This document shows, piece after piece, positions 45,631 through 54,532 of a stretch of 64,000 bases of DNA. The DNA lies in NCBI RefSeq assembly GCF_030929615.1, contig NZ_JAVFVU010000012.1, positions 62,001 through 126,000 on the forward strand. Direction: 5' to 3'. The translations under genes were made by a program, and so were the position numbers. The DNA comes from Dyadobacter sp. LHD-138. GTDB taxonomy: Bacteria > Bacteroidota > Bacteroidia > Cytophagales > Spirosomataceae. A model generated the notes under the pieces. It saw nothing but the letters and a program-made list of their open reading frames with translations, had not been told where the DNA came from and did no database searches. Position 1 is the stretch's first letter. Each line of letters starts with the position of its first letter.

Positions 45631-45733
45631 GGTTAGTGCGCTGGGCGAGCTATTAGTTAATGTTTTCGCTTTTTGACTTGACGTGATTTTGGATTTTATT
45701 CTTTCCCCGGTTGGAAATATCATGTCTAGGGGG

Positions 45734-45807
45734 TATGTCACCCTTTCAGGGTTTGGATCTGGCTCGTAGGAGCTCATTTCTACAATAATTTCATCCCTTC
45801 GGGATTT
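45734..45807 (-). repeat. REP-like unit 2
   Basis: This is the same two-palindrome unit on the minus strand (AAATCCCGAAGGGATGAAAT ... ACCCTGAAAGGGTGACATA), about 100 bp from unit 1. Confidence 0.85.
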
Positions 45808-45900
45808 GGTTGGTGGGTTTTAATAACATCTGGTATTTATATAAACATTACGTTTCATACCTATCAGCGGTATGGACGTGTCTTAACTAGTCAATCCAGC

Positions 45901-45976
45901 AAATCCCGAAGGGATGAAATTATTGTAGAAAAAAATTGCTAATAGCCCCGGCCCAAACCCTGAAAGGGTGATATAA
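45901..45976 (+). repeat. REP-like unit 3
   Basis: This plus-strand unit opens the tandem array 45901-46305, whose period is about 160 bp. It faces unit 2 head to head, so the two form a long inverted repeat. Confidence 0.85.
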
Positions 45977-46059
45977 GAATTGCAACAAGATTCAAATCGA
46001 AGAAACAAATTAATCAACAAAGGCAATACATTGGATAAATCGCACCCGATCTACCAACC

Positions 46060-46135
46060 AAATCCCGGAGGGATGAAATTATTGCAGAAAAAAATCGCTA
46101 ACAGCCGCGGCCCAAACCCTGAAATCGCGCCATAA
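46060..46135 (+). repeat. REP-like unit 4 (second palindrome degenerate)
   Basis: The plus-strand unit begins 159 bp after unit 3. The first palindrome is intact (ATCCCGGAGGGAT) but the second has decayed to ACCCTGAAATCGCGCC. The spacer to unit 5 is nearly identical to that between units 3 and 4 (GAAACAAATTAATCAACAAA). Confidence 0.85.
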
Positions 46136-46219
46136 GAGTTGGAAACAATATTTCAGTCGAAGAAACAAATTAATCAACAAAGGCAATACATTAGATAAAT
46201 CGCACCCTCGCTACCAACC

Positions 46220-46296
46220 AAATCCCGAAGGGATGAAATTATTGTAGAAAAAAAATAGCTAACAGCCGCGGCCCAAACCCTGAAAGGGTGATATAA
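46220..46296 (+). repeat. REP-like unit 5
   Basis: The plus-strand unit begins 160 bp after unit 4, with both palindromes intact. It ends 40 bp before the stop codon of the MscS gene, which reads toward it. Confidence 0.85.
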
Positions 46297-46335
46297 GAAT
46301 TGGAAACGATATCCCCATTCAAACTACCAGCCTTA

Positions 46336-47280
46336 TTATGTCAAATCCTTCTTAGCCTCCGTCGGTGTCACTTCCGAGCCCTTCACCGGAATGACTATCC
46401 CATGAATATCAAACGCCGTTTTTAAAACCTTTATCGCCTCACTTTTCGCTGACCCCGGCCCTGTCTTTGCCTGATCGATCCAGAACTGCACCTGAAAATC
46501 AATGGTACTGGCTCCGAACTTTACATAACTAAAATCCACCGATCTGGTCGCACTCAAAAACCCCAGCGAATGCATCGCTTCCAGGCTAATTTTCTCAACC
46601 AAAGCAAGATCTTCCGTGAATCCAACGCCACAGTCAATCTGAACGCGCCTCTCTCCTGAATGCGTAAAATTCGTAATCGGTTTTTGAAAAATGTCCTTAC
46701 TGGGGATTTCAACCTGTTGCCCCGCCAGATTATCGATGATAACCGAACGAAGGTTTATCGATTTAACTTTCCCCGTAAATCCGTTTGTCTCAATAATATC
46801 ACCTACTTTGATTGGTCTTTGTATCGCGATAAAAGCACCCGAAATAAAATTGGTAGTCAAATCCTGAAACGCAAAACCCAGCGCCAACGCCAATACACCC
46901 GCACCAGCCACCATGGATGTTACGGTCTTTTCCAATCCCAATATTCCCAGTGCAAAAAATAGTCCTGTGGTAAGAATAACGATCCTGGTCAAAGCGGAAA
47001 CAAGACTTACCAGCGCCTCGTTCTGTGAAGCCTTAGCCAATACATTCGCCATCAACCGCCCCCCATAACCAGCCAAAAACCGGAAAATAACCAACAAGAG
47101 AATTGCAATCAAAACATTAGGCACATAACTAATGCTGAGATCAAACCAACTGTCCAGTTTTATGAAAATAGGATCCACTTTTTTTGAAAGCTCAAGAAAT
47201 AACATGTATACGCAAAAAAGAATAAGAATGCCGGATAACAGATAACTTCTTAAAATCCGGCTGGTACTAATTTTAAACAA
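46336..47280 (-). CDS. MscS-family mechanosensitive ion channel
   Basis: A 314-residue inner-membrane channel that opens under membrane tension to release solutes. Transmembrane segments lie at about 11-29, 52-72 and 85-150; the pore-lining helix is the Ala/Gly-rich MVAGAGVLALALGFAFQDL. The cytoplasmic beta domain follows (GDIIETNGFTGKVKSINLRS) and the C-terminal alpha/beta part ends near residue 300. It is convergent with ahcY across the REP-like cluster. No partner is needed. Confidence 0.95.
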   Translation of the reverse strand: MFKISTSRILRSYLLSGILILFCVYMLFLELSKKVDPIFIKLDSWFDLSISYVPNVLIAILLLVIFRFLAGYGGRLMANVLAKASQNEALVSLVSALTRIVILTTGLFFALGILGLEKTVTSMVAGAGVLALALGFAFQDLTTNFISGAFIAIQRPIKVGDIIETNGFTGKVKSINLRSVIIDNLAGQQVEIPSKDIFQKPITNFTHSGERRVQIDCGVGFTEDLALVEKISLEAMHSLGFLSATRSVDFSYVKFGASTIDFQVQFWIDQAKTGPGSAKSEAIKVLKTAFDIHGIVIPVKGSEVTPTEAKKDLT

Positions 47281-47356
47281 ACTTACGCGATAATTGTTGC
47301 ACAGTTTACATCATTTATCGCAAATTTTCTTTGTCAACCTTTGTCATTTTTAAAAC

Positions 47357-47396
47357 AAAAAGGGAGAAAAACCCATAACGACTTTTCTCCCTTTTT
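47357..47396 (-). terminator. Terminator after lolA
   Basis: Perfect 14-bp arms AAAAAGGGAGAAAA (47357-47370) and its complement (47383-47396) with a 12-nt loop lie 31 bp past the LolA stop. The minus strand ends in a T-run. Confidence 0.9.
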
Positions 47397-47427
47397 AATC
47401 TTTAACCAGCAATGATTTTCTGATCAA

Positions 47428-48078
47428 TTACCTCAAATCAACCACTTCAACACCTGGAAATTGTTTGGAGTTAAATGTAAAATAAGTATCAGCGATCGCA
47501 ACATCGGGCTGAAACTGCTCCACTTTATAGGTCACTTTCTGACCATTTTTCTGAAAAATCTTCCAGCTGTTTATCGATTTATCAGCCTTATTAACCTGGA
47601 TCTGAACCTTCTCTACCTGGCTGTTTTTACCTGTTGACGTTAACTCAACCACTTCATAAACCTGATTACCCTCTTTCTTTTCCTGTAAGAAAGCATACTT
47701 AAAACCTTTTTTATAGGCCGAGTAAATTCTTGTCGGGTCAAGGTCTCCACCTGCCGATGGATCAAAGTCCTGATAATTCACTTCGTTTGTTTCCTTGATA
47801 TAAGTTGCCATCAGCTTTCCATCATTGAAAATTTCCTGACCTGCCATCTTCAAACGAAATTTTGTCCCCTTAACGGTCGCGTCCCCTTTTAAAGCTTTTC
47901 CTCCCTCCGGTGTGTATGTAAAAATTGCTTTGAAAGATTTTATCTTCTGATACTTATTACTCATCGCGTCTAAAATAGCCGTCGATTTTTTATCTCCCTG
48001 TGCCTGCACCGACGTTGTAAATACACTTGCAAAAGCGACGATGGAAAGCACAAACGAGAAACTTGTTATTTTTTTCAT
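47428..48078 (-). CDS. lolA: Outer-membrane lipoprotein carrier LolA
   Basis: A 216-residue periplasmic chaperone that ferries lipoproteins to the outer membrane. The start at 48078 (MKKITSFSFVLSIVAFASVF) gives a signal peptide ending TSVQAQ; a TTG two codons earlier is unlikely. The mature domain has the LolA pattern KIKSFKAIFTYTPEGG, GTKFRLKMAGQEIFNDGK and WKIFQKNGQKVTYKVEQF. In many Bacteroidota lolA follows ftsK directly; here three sugar genes lie between them. No LolB-like gene is seen, as is usual in this phylum. Confidence 0.88.
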   Translation of the reverse strand: MKKITSFSFVLSIVAFASVFTTSVQAQGDKKSTAILDAMSNKYQKIKSFKAIFTYTPEGGKALKGDATVKGTKFRLKMAGQEIFNDGKLMATYIKETNEVNYQDFDPSAGGDLDPTRIYSAYKKGFKYAFLQEKKEGNQVYEVVELTSTGKNSQVEKVQIQVNKADKSINSWKIFQKNGQKVTYKVEQFQPDVAIADTYFTFNSKQFPGVEVVDLR

Positions 48079-48183
48079 AATCAATATTTTATTTCTTACT
48101 TAATTCTTTAAAAAGCATGCCAGGTTAAAACGCAACTGCAAATTTAGACAAAACTGCGGGATGAAGGTTTAAAAGTCAAAAGA

Positions 48184-48239
48184 AGTCCTGGCTACATTGC
48201 TAAACGCTGCTGTCAGCATCCGGCGATATAACCAGGACT
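48184..48239 (-). terminator. Structured 3' end after ROK kinase gene
   Basis: AGTCCTGG (48184-48191) pairs with CCAGGACT (48232-48239) around a second small stem (GCTG 48206-48209, CAGC 48214-48217). On the minus strand a T-rich stretch follows. It lies 24 bp past the kinase stop. Confidence 0.55.
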
Positions 48240-48263
48240 ATTAATTTCTTTTCAGGCCTGAAT

Positions 48264-49163
48264 TTATAACAATGCGGCTCCGAAAACACCGGCACTGTCT
48301 CCCAACTTTGGTTTCAGAATCGGCGTGGTCACAACACGATTATTAAAAATGTATTTTTTAATTCTTTCATAACCTTCTCCATAAAGCAGATCAATGTTAC
48401 CAACACCGCCGCCGATCACGATCAGCCCCGGATCCAGTACGTTGATAAGCGTAGAAATGGCGCGTCCGTAATATTCAAGCAAACGGTCAATGGTTGCTGT
48501 TGCATGCACATTTCCGCCTTCATGATATTGCTCAAGAATCGTTTTCAAAGACAACTTCTCACCACTTTGCTGTTCGTAAAAACGTTCAAGGGCCGGGCCC
48601 GCGATCACCTGCTCAACACAGCCGCTTTTGCCGCAATAACAGGATTCTCCGTTTTCTTCAAGGATATTATGTCCCCATTCTCCGCCGATTCCGTGATGAC
48701 CGCCAATAATCTTTTTATTAACGACTAGTCCGCCGCCAACACCGGTGCCCATGATCACGCCGAAAACAACCTCAGCATCCGGATAGTCTTTCCCGGCTCC
48801 CATCAATGCTTCCGAAAGCGCAAAAGAATTCGCATCGTTGGCCAGTTTTACAGGAATGCCCAGCAGGTCCGTAAGATCCTGCTGCATCGGCTTGCCATTC
48901 AGACAAGTCGTATTTGAGTTTTTCATCAGATTGGTATCGGGTTCGGAAACACCCGGCGTCGCAAAACCAATTTTAACCGGTCTCTCACCCACTTCTTCGG
49001 CAACCGAATCAATCAGTCTTTTTATTTGCGATAAAATATGATCGTATCCTTTGGCAGACTCTGTTGGCAGCCTTTTACGGGCTACAACACGCATATCATT
49101 ATCAGAATCCAACACGGCACATTCTATTTTTGTGCCTCCTAAATCTATACCCCAGAGTTTCAT
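48264..49163 (-). CDS. ROK-family sugar kinase
   Basis: A 299-residue kinase. The ATP-phosphate loop is GIDLGGTKIECAVLD near the N-terminus, the sugar-binding segment is LANDANSFALSEALMGAG and VIMGTGVGGGLVVN, and the zinc site is HHGIGGEWGHN plus CYCGKSGCVEQ. ROK kinases phosphorylate hexoses such as glucose, fructose or N-acetyl sugars; the substrate here is not fixed by sequence. It follows the FucP-type transporter by only 6 bp and is the last gene of a three-gene sugar cassette that starts with a glucuronoyl esterase, so it probably phosphorylates the imported sugar. Confidence 0.93.
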   Translation of the reverse strand: MKLWGIDLGGTKIECAVLDSDNDMRVVARKRLPTESAKGYDHILSQIKRLIDSVAEEVGERPVKIGFATPGVSEPDTNLMKNSNTTCLNGKPMQQDLTDLLGIPVKLANDANSFALSEALMGAGKDYPDAEVVFGVIMGTGVGGGLVVNKKIIGGHHGIGGEWGHNILEENGESCYCGKSGCVEQVIAGPALERFYEQQSGEKLSLKTILEQYHEGGNVHATATIDRLLEYYGRAISTLINVLDPGLIVIGGGVGNIDLLYGEGYERIKKYIFNNRVVTTPILKPKLGDSAGVFGAALL

Positions 49164-49169
49164 TAAATA

Positions 49170-50420
49170 CTATCGAACTTTGTAAAATTTAAAACCGAAC
49201 AAAAATATCACAAAATAGCAGATTATCGGCAAGTAATATGCAGAAGCTACATCGTGTTCAGCCACCGCCCCCATCAAGAACGGGAAAAGAGCACCGCCAA
49301 CAACACCCATAGAAATAAAGGATGAAGCCTGCTGCGTGTGTGCTCCCAGATTTTTTAATCCCAAACTAAAAATCGTCGGGAACATGATACTGAAAAAGAA
49401 GTTCAGCATCAGTAACGCAATAAATGAAGGCCAGCCCCAGCTTTGGCTAATCAGCAAACACATCACGATGTTGCAGGCTGCAAAAATGGCCAGCAATCTA
49501 GGCGGTGCAATGTACCGCATCAGGAAAGTACCTACAAAACGGCCGGTAAGCATCAGAACAAAAAAGAGGATCATCCATTTACTGGCAACGGCGTCCGTGA
49601 ATCCCATTTTTTCATGACCATAATTGATAAAAAACGCCCATGTACCCGCCTGTGCCGCCACGTTGAAAAATTGTGCTACGACGGCCCATTTAAAATGCTT
49701 GTGTGCAAAAAGGCCCTTTTCGGGATGTGTATCCACATTGGCCGCATCAGGGTTTGCCACTGCCACGTGCGGATCGATCAATGCCGGTACTTTTACAAAG
49801 GAAAATAGTACAGCGATCGTAGCGATCACAGTTCCGATAACGATATACAGCATTTTAACCGATGTCAGATCGGTGCTCCCTTCCACATGATTTCCAAAAA
49901 GAAAATGAGAACCCATCCATGGTCCAATGATCGTGCCAAGCGCATTGAAAGCCTGAGCAAAATTGATACGCATATCACTGGTCCGCTGGTCGCCCAAAGA
50001 AGCTACAAACGGATGTGCCACAGTTTCCAGCGTAGAAATACCACATCCCAGAATGAACAATGCAATTCCAAAAAACGGAAATGAAGCTGCCGCAGCAGCC
50101 GGAACAAATAAGAACGAACCACCAGCAAAAAGTGAAAGCCCGAAAAGCACGCCGTTTTTATAACCAAAGCGCTTCATAAATAGTCCGGCAGGAATACCCA
50201 TCACACCATATGCACCAAAAATTGCAAATTGTACAAAAGCCGACTGTGTTTTGGTAAGGCTCAATACAGTCTGAAAGTGTTTGTTTAAAACATCGCCCAT
50301 CGTAATGGCAATGCCCCAGAACATGAAAAGGGAGGTAACAAAGATGAGGGTAATCAGGTACCTGTCTTCTGTAAATCGGGCCTTTGTAATTTCCTTACCA
50401 GGCGAGGTTGCTGTATTCAT
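49170..50420 (-). CDS. FucP/GluP-type sugar:proton symporter (MFS)
   Basis: A 416-residue inner-membrane transporter with 12 helices. The family pattern is clear: MFWGIAITMGDVLNKHFQ in the first helix region, GILAGAYGVMGIPAGLF-like FGAYGVMGIPAGLFMKRFGY, and LGCGISTLETVAHPFVASLG. Relatives import L-fucose, glucose or galactose with protons. It sits between the CE15 esterase (35 bp upstream) and the ROK kinase (6 bp downstream), so esterase, uptake and phosphorylation form one operon. Confidence 0.93.
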   Translation of the reverse strand: MNTATSPGKEITKARFTEDRYLITLIFVTSLFMFWGIAITMGDVLNKHFQTVLSLTKTQSAFVQFAIFGAYGVMGIPAGLFMKRFGYKNGVLFGLSLFAGGSFLFVPAAAAASFPFFGIALFILGCGISTLETVAHPFVASLGDQRTSDMRINFAQAFNALGTIIGPWMGSHFLFGNHVEGSTDLTSVKMLYIVIGTVIATIAVLFSFVKVPALIDPHVAVANPDAANVDTHPEKGLFAHKHFKWAVVAQFFNVAAQAGTWAFFINYGHEKMGFTDAVASKWMILFFVLMLTGRFVGTFLMRYIAPPRLLAIFAACNIVMCLLISQSWGWPSFIALLMLNFFFSIMFPTIFSLGLKNLGAHTQQASSFISMGVVGGALFPFLMGAVAEHDVASAYYLPIICYFVIFLFGFKFYKVR

Positions 50421-50455
50421 TTTTGATATATTGTAAATTAGTTATTCTGGTATTT

Positions 50456-51700
50456 TTATTTTTGGAGGCGTAAAATAGAGAAATTTAAAAACTGTTTCCA
50501 ATCAAAACTTGTAACATCATGCCCCCCCGTTCGGATATGGTAACCTATCTGCCCCATAACAGCCTTGTTTAGCGCGGGTATTTCCTTCACCGGAAGCCCT
50601 TTTGTTTTAAGGAAACGATAGACTGCATCAGCCTCCTTTGCCGTAGCAAATTCTCCTTCGGGGTCTGCCCCCTTATCGTCCTCCGCACTGGCAATGTAGA
50701 CTGGCCTTGGTGCGATAAGATCCACGATAAAATGTTGATCAAAAGGCAATAATGTATCCTGATCCATATATTTCCTGAAACTTCTGGCGTACCAGTGCGG
50801 AAAAACGGTGTTCAGTCTGCGGATATTTTCGCCTATGCCCCGGTGAAATAGTTTAGCGCCCCCGGCACCGGATTCATTACTTAACACGAGTGCAAAACGC
50901 GTGTCAGACGCGCCTGTCCAGAGTGCTGCTTTGCCCAAACGAGAAAACCCGAAAACAGCAACTTTTTTTGCATTAATATCCTGATCCGTCTCTAAATAAT
51001 CCATACCGCGGCTCAACGCCCAGGCCCAGGCCGCAATAGTTCCGAAGTTATCTTCCCGATTTTGAAGTTCCGGATACAACGTATGAACGCCCGTTTTAAA
51101 CATTTCTTCCTTCCGGTCCGACGCTATTTCCTCCCGGTACATGGTTGCCAAAGCAAAACCGGCGTCAAGGATACTATCCACCTGCCACTGCCTGGCATTC
51201 ACGCCGCGACAAGCGTCCGTCGCTTTTCCATCTACCGCACAGGGAAACATTTTGCTGTTTTCAACCCAGGCCTCCGTGAGCTTAATTCCCGGATCGGCAT
51301 GGATGGCCTGATTACCGATGAAATTAATCCCGATAATCGCAGGTACCGGATGTTTCACATGATTAGGAATGTAAATCAGCAGGTCAAATTTCACCTCTTT
51401 TCCATTTTCCCGGATATGAATGGCAACCTGCTTACGGGTCGCTTTTCCATTCAGCGCATTTTTATCATGATCAAAAACTTCAAAACGCATGTCCTTCGGT
51501 CGTCCCGGCGAGGTACCATACATTTCGGTGCGAAAGGTTTTCAGTAATTCTTCTCTTCTCGCGTTCCATTGCCTGACACTGGTAACTTTTGATCCATTAT
51601 TGAAAGTCAGCGCATCTGGCAACGAAGTATTTTTGTTTTGACCCGAGGAAGAAAAAGTCACAAGTAATGAGAAGGCGAGAAACCAGAGTCTATTTTTCAT
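50456..51700 (-). CDS. CE15 glucuronoyl esterase-like protein, exported
   Basis: A 414-residue exported alpha/beta hydrolase. The signal peptide is MKNRLWFLAFSLLVTFSSS, ending GQ. CE15 landmarks are the nucleophile Ser253 in VFGFSRLGKAALW, Glu276 in LSNESGAGGA, and His394 in RTGGHDVTSF. CE15 enzymes split ester bonds between lignin alcohols and glucuronic acid on xylan. This is the first gene of the sugar operon. A -7-like TACTTTTG lies at 51754-51761 on the minus strand without a clear -33. Some CE15-like proteins act on other esters, so the exact substrate is open. Confidence 0.9.
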   Translation of the reverse strand: MKNRLWFLAFSLLVTFSSSGQNKNTSLPDALTFNNGSKVTSVRQWNARREELLKTFRTEMYGTSPGRPKDMRFEVFDHDKNALNGKATRKQVAIHIRENGKEVKFDLLIYIPNHVKHPVPAIIGINFIGNQAIHADPGIKLTEAWVENSKMFPCAVDGKATDACRGVNARQWQVDSILDAGFALATMYREEIASDRKEEMFKTGVHTLYPELQNREDNFGTIAAWAWALSRGMDYLETDQDINAKKVAVFGFSRLGKAALWTGASDTRFALVLSNESGAGGAKLFHRGIGENIRRLNTVFPHWYARSFRKYMDQDTLLPFDQHFIVDLIAPRPVYIASAEDDKGADPEGEFATAKEADAVYRFLKTKGLPVKEIPALNKAVMGQIGYHIRTGGHDVTSFDWKQFLNFSILRLQK

Positions 51701-51823
51701 TTTAGAGTTCCCAATTAGCTATTTGGTTTGAAAAGACAATTCAGGTTATCAGCCAAAAGTATACAATGGTGCCGGTTTACTGATATTACCCTGTCCTTCC
51801 TATTTTTTTATTTTGATAACAAT

Positions 51824-51874
51824 AAAAAAAGCTGCCGGTCCGAAAGTCTCTAAACACTTTTTCGAACCGACAGC
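51824..51874 (-). terminator. Terminator after ftsK
   Basis: Arms at 51831-51845 and 51860-51874 pair fully in minus-strand RNA when G-U pairs are counted, and are followed by a seven-T run. It lies 28 bp past the ftsK stop codon. Confidence 0.85.
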
Positions 51875-51901
51875 CCGTATATTTTCAATATTGATCAGGT
51901 A

Positions 51902-54463
51902 TTAACCACTTATACCCATCGCCCTCAGATGCTCATCCACGCCGTTTAAGTCATGGAACATCACGTCCCTGGCTTTGCTGCCTGTAAAAGGACCCACCAC
52001 ACCAATCAGTTCGAGCTGATCCATAATACGGCCTGCGCGGTTATAACCCAGTTTCATTTTCCGTTGGATCAGCGATGTACTACCTTGCTGATGCGTCACG
52101 ATCAGACGGGCAGCCTCAGGCAATAACCCATCAAAATCATCCGTATTAACCTCACTTCTGGATTCTGAGCCTTCATCACCTTCATATTCCGGTAATGCGT
52201 AGGCTTCATCGTAACCGCGCTGTGAACCAATAAATTCGCAGACATCTTCAATTTCTCTCGTATCAATAAACGGACATTGCAAACGGATCACTTCCGAGTT
52301 GATCGCCAAAAGCATATCTCCCTGTCCGACCAGCTGTTCCGCTCCACCCATATCCAGAATCGTCCGGGAATCAATACTGGATGTTACCCGGAAGGATAAA
52401 CGGGCCGGAAAGTTGGCTTTAATCAAACCTGTAATAACCTTCACCGAAGGACGCTGCGTAGCAACTACCAGGTGAATTCCCACCGCACGCGCAAGCTGCG
52501 CCAAACGGGCAATCGGTGTTTCTACCTCTTTGCCGGCCGTCATCATCAAGTCTGCAAGCTCATCGATAACCAGTACGATATAAGGCAGGAAGCGGTGGCC
52601 TTTTTCAGGGTTTAACCTGCGCTGGGCAAACTTGGCATTGTATTCTTTCAAGTTTCTTACCGAGGCTTCTTTCAAAAGATCATAACGGGAATCCATTTCG
52701 ATACATAAAGAATTCAGCGTAAAAATCACCTTTTTAGTATCGGTGATAATGGCCTCATCTGCATTTGGAAGTTTGGCCAGGAAGTGTCTTTCCAGTTTAT
52801 TGAAAAGCGTCAATTCCACTTTCTTCGGATCCACCAGCACGAATTTCAATTCTGCCGGATGTTTTTTATAAATCAGTGAAGCCAGGATTACGTTCAAACC
52901 AACAGATTTACCCTGCCCCGTCGCCCCGGCCATAAGCAAGTGAGGCATTTTTGCCAGATCCGCAATATGAATCTCATTGGAAATTGTTTTTCCGAGCACA
53001 ATCGGCAGGTCATAGGTTGACTTCTGAAATCTTTCATTCATCAAAACCGAGCGAATAAAGACAGTTTCCCGGTTCTTATTCGGCACCTCAATACCGATCG
53101 TACCACGCCCCGGCATCGGTGCTATGATACGGATTCCCAGAGCCGCCAAACTCAACGCAATATCACCTTCGAGGTTTTTGATCTTCGAAATCCGTACACC
53201 CGCTTCCGGAATAATTTCATACAGTGTTACCGTTGGCCCAATTGTCGCCTTAATTTTGGATATATTAATTCCGTAACTGCCAAGTGTTTCAACAATCTTG
53301 GTTTTATTACTTTCAAGTTCTTCCTGCGTTACTTTTTCATGCTGATTTTCAATCACCTCACTCATCAGCTCGATGGTTGGGAACCGGTACGTCGGCAAAT
53401 CCAGCATCGGATCATATTGTCCAAACTCCCGGAGAATCGACGCATTAATATCCTCATCTTCCGGAATATCAACCACCTCTACCGCGGTTAAGTGATCCGC
53501 AACTTCGAGCTCCAATTCCAGCTCAGGCACCGCATGTACAACCGGGGCAGGAACAAATGGCACGATCGGAGGCGTGGAAGCCAGCTTACTGACCTCTTCC
53601 GTATTCAGCACTTCCAGCACATGATTGTTTTTTACAACCGGCTCTTCCTTGATTTCTTCAACCGCAGGGATCAGCTCATCGTCGTAAGTATCGTTAACCA
53701 CCGAAACATATTCAACCTCTTTAACGACTGTCGGCTCAGTTTCCTGTTCTTTTTCACCCGTAATAACCGGTTCCGAAGCTCCCTCAACGCTGATTTCTTC
53801 ATCTTCTCCTTTCTCAGGTCTGGCTTGCCATTTGTCCAGCACCGCTTTTGCATCATAAAAATAAATTACAAAAACGAAGAGCGCGAACAATATTGGCAGA
53901 ATACTACCCCATTTCAGCCAGTCGAACAGCCAGACATTGACCATATAACCAATTCCGCCGGAAACAAAGCTCAGGGTATTTTCAGTATTGCTCATGAGCA
54001 CCACGTACCCCATCAGCGCGCTTAACCATAACGTAAAAAAGATAACCTCTTTGGTGGCGCGGGTCAGGGGCAATAGTTCTTTCCCAAATGCAATTTTCCA
54101 TCCGGCAAGAATAGGCACGAAAGGCAGCAGCAGAGCCCCAACACCAAACCAGCGATAGACAAAAATGTGTGAAAATGTTGCACCCAAAACACCAAAAAAG
54201 TTACGTGTCTGCCGCCCTGCATCCCGAATGGATTCCTGTCCGAAAGAGTCCACAATACTTTGATCGGCAAGGCCGGTAATGATGTATGACAAAAAAGATA
54301 CTTCCAGGATGATTCCAGTCATGAGGAAGAAAATCCCCCAGGCCAAAGTGCTTTTAGGGCTTGAAAAAATACTCTCCCAATCCAGAGATAACTGAAAACC
54401 TGGTCGTACGCCCTCCTCTGCTTTTGTTCTTTGTGTATTTCCTCGCGGCTTATTTACAGACAT
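51902..54463 (-). CDS. ftsK: DNA translocase FtsK
   Basis: An 853-residue septal DNA pump that moves chromosome ends at division and activates dimer resolution. N-terminal membrane helices fill about 35-210, a variable acidic Pro/Glu/Val linker about 215-370, then the translocase with Walker A MAGATGQGKSVGLN (about 512-519), Walker B VIDELADLMM and the arginine region LVVATQRPSVKVITG. The C-terminal gamma winged helix (LLPEAARLIVTHQQGSTSLI) reads the KOPS-type DNA signal. It is transcribed toward the sugar cassette and LolA; pyrD is 69 bp upstream. Confidence 0.97.
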   Translation of the reverse strand: MSVNKPRGNTQRTKAEEGVRPGFQLSLDWESIFSSPKSTLAWGIFFLMTGIILEVSFLSYIITGLADQSIVDSFGQESIRDAGRQTRNFFGVLGATFSHIFVYRWFGVGALLLPFVPILAGWKIAFGKELLPLTRATKEVIFFTLWLSALMGYVVLMSNTENTLSFVSGGIGYMVNVWLFDWLKWGSILPILFALFVFVIYFYDAKAVLDKWQARPEKGEDEEISVEGASEPVITGEKEQETEPTVVKEVEYVSVVNDTYDDELIPAVEEIKEEPVVKNNHVLEVLNTEEVSKLASTPPIVPFVPAPVVHAVPELELELEVADHLTAVEVVDIPEDEDINASILREFGQYDPMLDLPTYRFPTIELMSEVIENQHEKVTQEELESNKTKIVETLGSYGINISKIKATIGPTVTLYEIIPEAGVRISKIKNLEGDIALSLAALGIRIIAPMPGRGTIGIEVPNKNRETVFIRSVLMNERFQKSTYDLPIVLGKTISNEIHIADLAKMPHLLMAGATGQGKSVGLNVILASLIYKKHPAELKFVLVDPKKVELTLFNKLERHFLAKLPNADEAIITDTKKVIFTLNSLCIEMDSRYDLLKEASVRNLKEYNAKFAQRRLNPEKGHRFLPYIVLVIDELADLMMTAGKEVETPIARLAQLARAVGIHLVVATQRPSVKVITGLIKANFPARLSFRVTSSIDSRTILDMGGAEQLVGQGDMLLAINSEVIRLQCPFIDTREIEDVCEFIGSQRGYDEAYALPEYEGDEGSESRSEVNTDDFDGLLPEAARLIVTHQQGSTSLIQRKMKLGYNRAGRIMDQLELIGVVGPFTGSKARDVMFHDLNGVDEHLRAMGISG

Positions 54464-54532
54464 TTATCTCAGATCTATTTTTTTATGAATGTATGAAGTG
54501 CTTTCTATTTTGTCAATCAGGTCGGCCAATAT

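Noticed and set aside
45901-46305. Tandem repeats taken as a CRISPR array
   Set aside because: The period is 160 bp with conserved spacers and two-palindrome units, unlike short repeats with unique spacers, and no cas genes are present.
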